DNA of 9,641 bases from Gammaproteobacteria bacterium. GTDB taxonomy: Bacteria; Pseudomonadota; Gammaproteobacteria; Eutrophobiales; Eutrophobiaceae. The position numbers were made by a program, and so were the translations under genes. Where the stretch lies: assembly GCA_003645215.1 (NCBI GenBank), contig QNEM01000060.1, forward strand, positions 1 to 9,641, given 5' to 3'. The notes under the pieces were generated by a model, which was given only the letters and a program-made list of their open reading frames with translations, had not been told where the DNA came from and searched no databases. This document shows positions 7,136 to 9,641 of the stretch, in pieces; the stretch's first letter is position 1; every line of letters starts with the position of its first letter.

Positions 7136-7204
7136 TTATTGGATAATCTCCGAATACTATTTCATCTGTTATGTTTATTTTAACCATTTATAAAAGATTC
7201 TGAT
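7136..7204. promoter_or_regulatory. Divergent intergenic region between SDR-like gene and glycosyltransferase gene
   Basis: This AT-rich 69-bp gap must serve two divergent genes. Toward the glycosyltransferase, TATAAA at 7189-7194 resembles a -10 box and would start transcription around 7201, only a few bases before the ATG at 7205. Its -35 partner (CTGTTA, 7166-7171) is poor. Toward the SDR-like gene only the GGAG ribosome site at 7151-7148 is clear. Confidence 0.35.
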
Positions 7205-8044
7205 ATGGCTTCTGTCTCTGTCGTGATACCAACATACAATCGAGTAAAGCTGCTCGAACGTGCCCTGGCCTCAGTATTGGGGCAAACACTGCCTGCTGAT
7301 GAAATTATTATTGTCGATGATGGATCAACAGATAATACGGTCTCAACACTCAAAACTCTTCATCCTGAAGTCAAATTTATTCAACAAGACAATCTGGGGG
7401 TGAGTGCGGCACGCAATACGGGTATAGCAGCTGCCAGGCATGACTGGATAGCGCTACTGGATTCTGATGATGTCTGGCACAAGCACAAACTTGAACGGCA
7501 GATGGCAGCACTCAATAATGCGCCGGAATATCTTATTTGTCATAGTAACGAGATATGGGTTCGCAATGGAGTTCGAGTCAATCAAATGCACAAGCACAAA
7601 AAGGCAGGTGGACAAATATTTCAGCACTGCCTGCCCCTATGTGTCATATCACCTTCTGCTGTAGTCATGCATCGTTCATTGCTCGAAGAAACAGGTTTGT
7701 TTGATGAAAGCTTAGCCGCCTGTGAGGATTATGATCTCTGGCTGCGAATTTGTTCACGCTATCCTGTGTTGTATATTGATGAAGCATTAATAACAAAGCA
7801 TGGTGGCCACGACGATCAATTATCTACCAAACATTGGGGCATGGATCGCTTCAGGATTCATGCATTGAATAAAATTATTTCGGAAAATAAACTGAATGAC
7901 AGTGACCGTGATGCTGCGATAAATATGATGGTTAAAAAAATCAGTATTTATCTGGCAGGCGCAGATAAGCATGGCAATACTGAACACGTCGAGGACTTCA
8001 AGCGGATATTGACGAAATATGCTAGCAATACGGTTGCTGCCTGA
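7205..8044 (+). CDS. Family 2 glycosyltransferase (GT-A fold)
   Basis: The 279-residue soluble protein starts SVVIPTYNR (5-13), then has IIIVDDGSTDNT (34-45) for the nucleotide sugar. GVSAARNTGIAAA (65-77) and the metal-binding LLDSDD (84-89, a DxD-type motif) follow. The acceptor-side CEDYDLWLR (173-181) holds the expected ED pair. A later stretch, KHGGHDDQLS (198-207) with WGMDRFRIHAL (211-221), looks like a subfamily signature. No transmembrane segment is present, so it would act in the cytoplasm or at the membrane surface. Donor and acceptor cannot be read from the sequence. Ribosome-site match is weak. The stop overlaps the next start by one base (TGATG, 8042-8046), so the phosphatase-like protein is probably made with it. 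It heads the right-hand cluster. Confidence 0.92.
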   Translation: MASVSVVIPTYNRVKLLERALASVLGQTLPADEIIIVDDGSTDNTVSTLKTLHPEVKFIQQDNLGVSAARNTGIAAARHDWIALLDSDDVWHKHKLERQMAALNNAPEYLICHSNEIWVRNGVRVNQMHKHKKAGGQIFQHCLPLCVISPSAVVMHRSLLEETGLFDESLAACEDYDLWLRICSRYPVLYIDEALITKHGGHDDQLSTKHWGMDRFRIHALNKIISENKLNDSDRDAAINMMVKKISIYLAGADKHGNTEHVEDFKRILTKYASNTVAA

Positions 8045-8526
8045 TGGGTGCAGCTCCAAAAAACAATGCATTGGAACAAATCGTCAATTATTATCAGATT
8101 GATGAAAATATTGGCACCTCGGGACAGCCAGAAGCCGGGCAATTCAATGACATAAGCACTGCAGCTTATGAAATTGTGTTCAACCTCGCCTTAAGTGATT
8201 CACCAAACGCAATCGAAGACGAAAATACTATCATCAGTAAGCTGAACATGAGCTATATACATGTTCCTGTTGATTTCAAGACACCAACCCTTGAAGACCT
8301 GAAATCTTTTTTCGAACATATGGAGAAACACAAAAATAAAAAGATATTCGTTCACTGTGCCATGAACTGGCGCGTATCTGCCTTTATGTTTCTTTATCAT
8401 ACAATAAAGTGTGATATGTCTTTCACTGATGCCCTGCAACACATGAATGCCGTTTGGGAACCAGAACCTGTATGGCAAGAATTCATCGATAATGCACTAG
8501 ACAGTTATGGCATAAACCCCAATTGA
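8044..8526 (+). CDS. Small protein-tyrosine-phosphatase-like protein (CX4R active-site loop)
   Basis: The 160-residue protein resembles the DSP/DUF442-type phosphatases. ENIGTSGQP (21-29) and YEIVFNLAL (42-50) fit the start of that fold, and HVPVDF (73-78) with Asp77 could supply the general acid. The active-site loop is VHCAMNWRVSAF (103-114), with Cys105 as nucleophile and Arg110. That is four residues between Cys and Arg, where classical tyrosine phosphatases have five. The HCAxNxRVSAF form recurs in proteobacterial proteins annotated as phosphatases, to my recollection, so it seems a conserved variant and not decay. Substrate is unknown. Its ATG overlaps the glycosyltransferase stop by one base. 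The next gene starts 34 bp after its stop. Confidence 0.82.
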   Translation: MGAAPKNNALEQIVNYYQIDENIGTSGQPEAGQFNDISTAAYEIVFNLALSDSPNAIEDENTIISKLNMSYIHVPVDFKTPTLEDLKSFFEHMEKHKNKKIFVHCAMNWRVSAFMFLYHTIKCDMSFTDALQHMNAVWEPEPVWQEFIDNALDSYGINPN

Positions 8527-8560
8527 TTCATCCTGACCGAGAAAACATAACCGAATAAAC

Positions 8561-9373
8561 ATGATCCATTTTATTTGTGCCCTTAAATGCGAAGCAAGAT
8601 CACTGATAGCGCATTATCGATTAAAACATTGTACTGATTCCGGATCTTTTCCTTTGTACATCAGTGCAGACAAACAAATATCCCTGACAATTTCCGGTAT
8701 CGGCAAGATCAACGCAGCTGCGGCAACTGCTTTTACCCATGCTTTTCTGCACACAGGGAAACAGGATATTTGGCTTAACGTGGGCATAGCGGGTCATAAG
8801 GAACTCGAGATTGGTGAAGCCACGCTTGCCCATAAGATCATCGATCAAGCCAATCAATGTGTATGGTATCCACAAATTATTTTTAGTCCTCCCTGCCCAT
8901 CCGTGGAAATACTAAGCTGTGATCAACCCACAACAGACTACACAGATTCCCTGTTTGAAATGGAAGCAGCAGGCTTTTATGCAACCGCCTGTCGTTTTGC
9001 AACAAGTGAATTGATTCATGTGATTAAAATTATCTCAGACAATCAACAGCAGCCGGCCAAGAAAATGTCTGAGTCTTTCGTTGCTGAACTGGTAAAGGAG
9101 AAACTGACAGTCATCGATCAAATAGCTGAATTACTAAGCCTGTTGGCAAATCATCTGGATAATTCAAATGAGACACCCAGGTATTATGAGCAGATTATCG
9201 AACAATGGCGGTTTACGCATGCACAGCGGGCTTTATTAAAATCATGCCTGAATCGATGGCATATTTTATGCCCGGATGAAAATCCGATAAAGGAAATTGA
9301 TAAAGCCTTGCATGGCAAGGAAGTTATTCATCAACTCACACACAAGCTTGATGCGTATCCAGTTCGTTTCTGA
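8561..9373 (+). CDS. Nucleoside phosphorylase / MTA-SAH nucleosidase-like protein with C-terminal extension
   Basis: The N-terminal 195 residues resemble the PNP/UDP phosphorylase superfamily: FICALKCEA with Glu11 (4-12), SGIGKINAAAAT (45-56), NVGIAGH (73-79), EMEAAGFYATACRF (133-146) with Glu135, and IISDN (158-161) with Asp160. Glu11, Glu135 and Asp160 line up with the three catalytic acids of MTA/SAH nucleosidase. The segment between GEATLA and EMEAAG is much shorter than in that enzyme, so the nucleoside pocket must differ. Residues 200-270 are an extra, probably helical, polar domain (QWRFTHAQRALL, then a PVRF end) that I do not recognise. No in-frame start lies between the stop at 8534-8536 and 8561, and no Shine-Dalgarno is visible. 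Its stop overlaps the SPL-family start by one base, tying the two together. Confidence 0.8.
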   Translation: MIHFICALKCEARSLIAHYRLKHCTDSGSFPLYISADKQISLTISGIGKINAAAATAFTHAFLHTGKQDIWLNVGIAGHKELEIGEATLAHKIIDQANQCVWYPQIIFSPPCPSVEILSCDQPTTDYTDSLFEMEAAGFYATACRFATSELIHVIKIISDNQQQPAKKMSESFVAELVKEKLTVIDQIAELLSLLANHLDNSNETPRYYEQIIEQWRFTHAQRALLKSCLNRWHILCPDENPIKEIDKALHGKEVIHQLTHKLDAYPVRF

Positions 9374-9641
9374 TGATAGAAACCATCTATATCGAAGAGG
9401 AGGTTGCTGCCCATCCCAGGACCCTGGAGATACTGGCACGTTTTCCTGATGCCAGGCAGATCCACTGTCAACGCTATGGTGAAATTTTTAATCGCAAGGC
9501 ACAAAGCTTCAGACTACAGAAACAGCAGCCTGCATTAATTCTGGCAAACAAACATAAAGGCTTTGTACTACCTGCGCCTGAGAACTATGGCATCGGTGTC
9601 AAAGATAATTATTATTTTTCACATATGATGAATTGCCTGTA
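9373..9641 (+). CDS. Spore photoproduct lyase (SPL)-family radical SAM protein (partial, N-terminal 89 residues)
   Basis: The reading frame opens at ATG 9373, overlapping the previous stop (TGATG, 9371-9375), and runs off the window. Residues such as IYIEEEVAAHPRT (5-17), ILARFPDAR (20-28), RYGEIFNRKAQSFRLQK (34-50), PALILANKH (53-61), LPAPENYGIG (66-75) and NYYFSHMMNCL (79-89) match the N-terminus of proteobacterial SPL-family proteins. Cys88 should be the first cluster cysteine of the CxxxCxxC motif; the window ends before the other two. The Bacillus SplB enzyme reverses the thymine spore photoproduct in DNA. In an organism not expected to make spores the lesion or substrate is open. Family call is strong, exact function is not. 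Confidence 0.88.
   Translation, partial: MIETIYIEEEVAAHPRTLEILARFPDARQIHCQRYGEIFNRKAQSFRLQKQQPALILANKHKGFVLPAPENYGIGVKDNYYFSHMMNCL

Noticed and set aside
7477..7600. 13-base exact repeat GCACAAGCACAAA at 7477-7489 and 7588-7600
   Set aside because: Both copies encode His-Lys-His-Lys in frame at positions where this glycosyltransferase family tends to have basic residues, so protein constraint explains it.

Overview
The window reads as chromosomal DNA of a non-enteric gammaproteobacterium of moderate GC. The evidence is an MltD-type lipoprotein transglycosylase next to a YafS-type methyltransferase, a bifunctional Aas, and a short-form Apt, all with close-packed genes. There is no phage, transposon, CRISPR array, tRNA or rRNA gene in it, and base use looks even throughout by eye. 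I cannot name the genus.

Layout. Left (1-2388): a YafS-like SAM methyltransferase (minus, cut by the left edge) diverges from mltD (plus), a lipoprotein lytic transglycosylase with three LysM repeats. Middle (2497-6349): five plus-strand genes follow. They are aas (acyltransferase fused to acyl-ACP synthetase, phospholipid repair), apt (adenine salvage), a DUF1304 membrane protein, and an isoprenylcysteine-methyltransferase-like membrane protein overlapping the DUF1304 gene by 14 nt. Then a short-chain dehydrogenase-like gene (minus, 6380-7135) meets them tail to tail. Right (7205-9641): a plus-strand cluster of a family-2 glycosyltransferase, a small tyrosine-phosphatase-like protein, a nucleoside-phosphorylase/nucleosidase-like protein, and the N-terminal part of a spore-photoproduct-lyase-family (SPL) radical SAM protein cut by the right edge. 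Two of its junctions are one-base TGATG stop/start overlaps.

How the genes work together. The left and middle genes serve cell-envelope upkeep (MltD, Aas, membrane proteins) and nucleotide salvage (Apt). The right cluster is the least explained part. It puts a DNA-repair-type radical SAM enzyme in the same apparent transcript as a protein that keeps nucleosidase-type acidic residues, a phosphatase-like protein and a glycosyltransferase, in what is presumably a non-sporulating organism.

Items for a second look are: the SPL/nucleosidase/phosphatase/glycosyltransferase cluster; a dehydrogenase-like protein that has lost three of the four SDR catalytic residues; a perfect 15-bp-arm palindrome inside a coding region; a 14-bp tandem repeat upstream of aas; and starts without Shine-Dalgarno sequences, of which mltD looks leaderless. 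I saw no convincing rho-independent terminator anywhere in the window.
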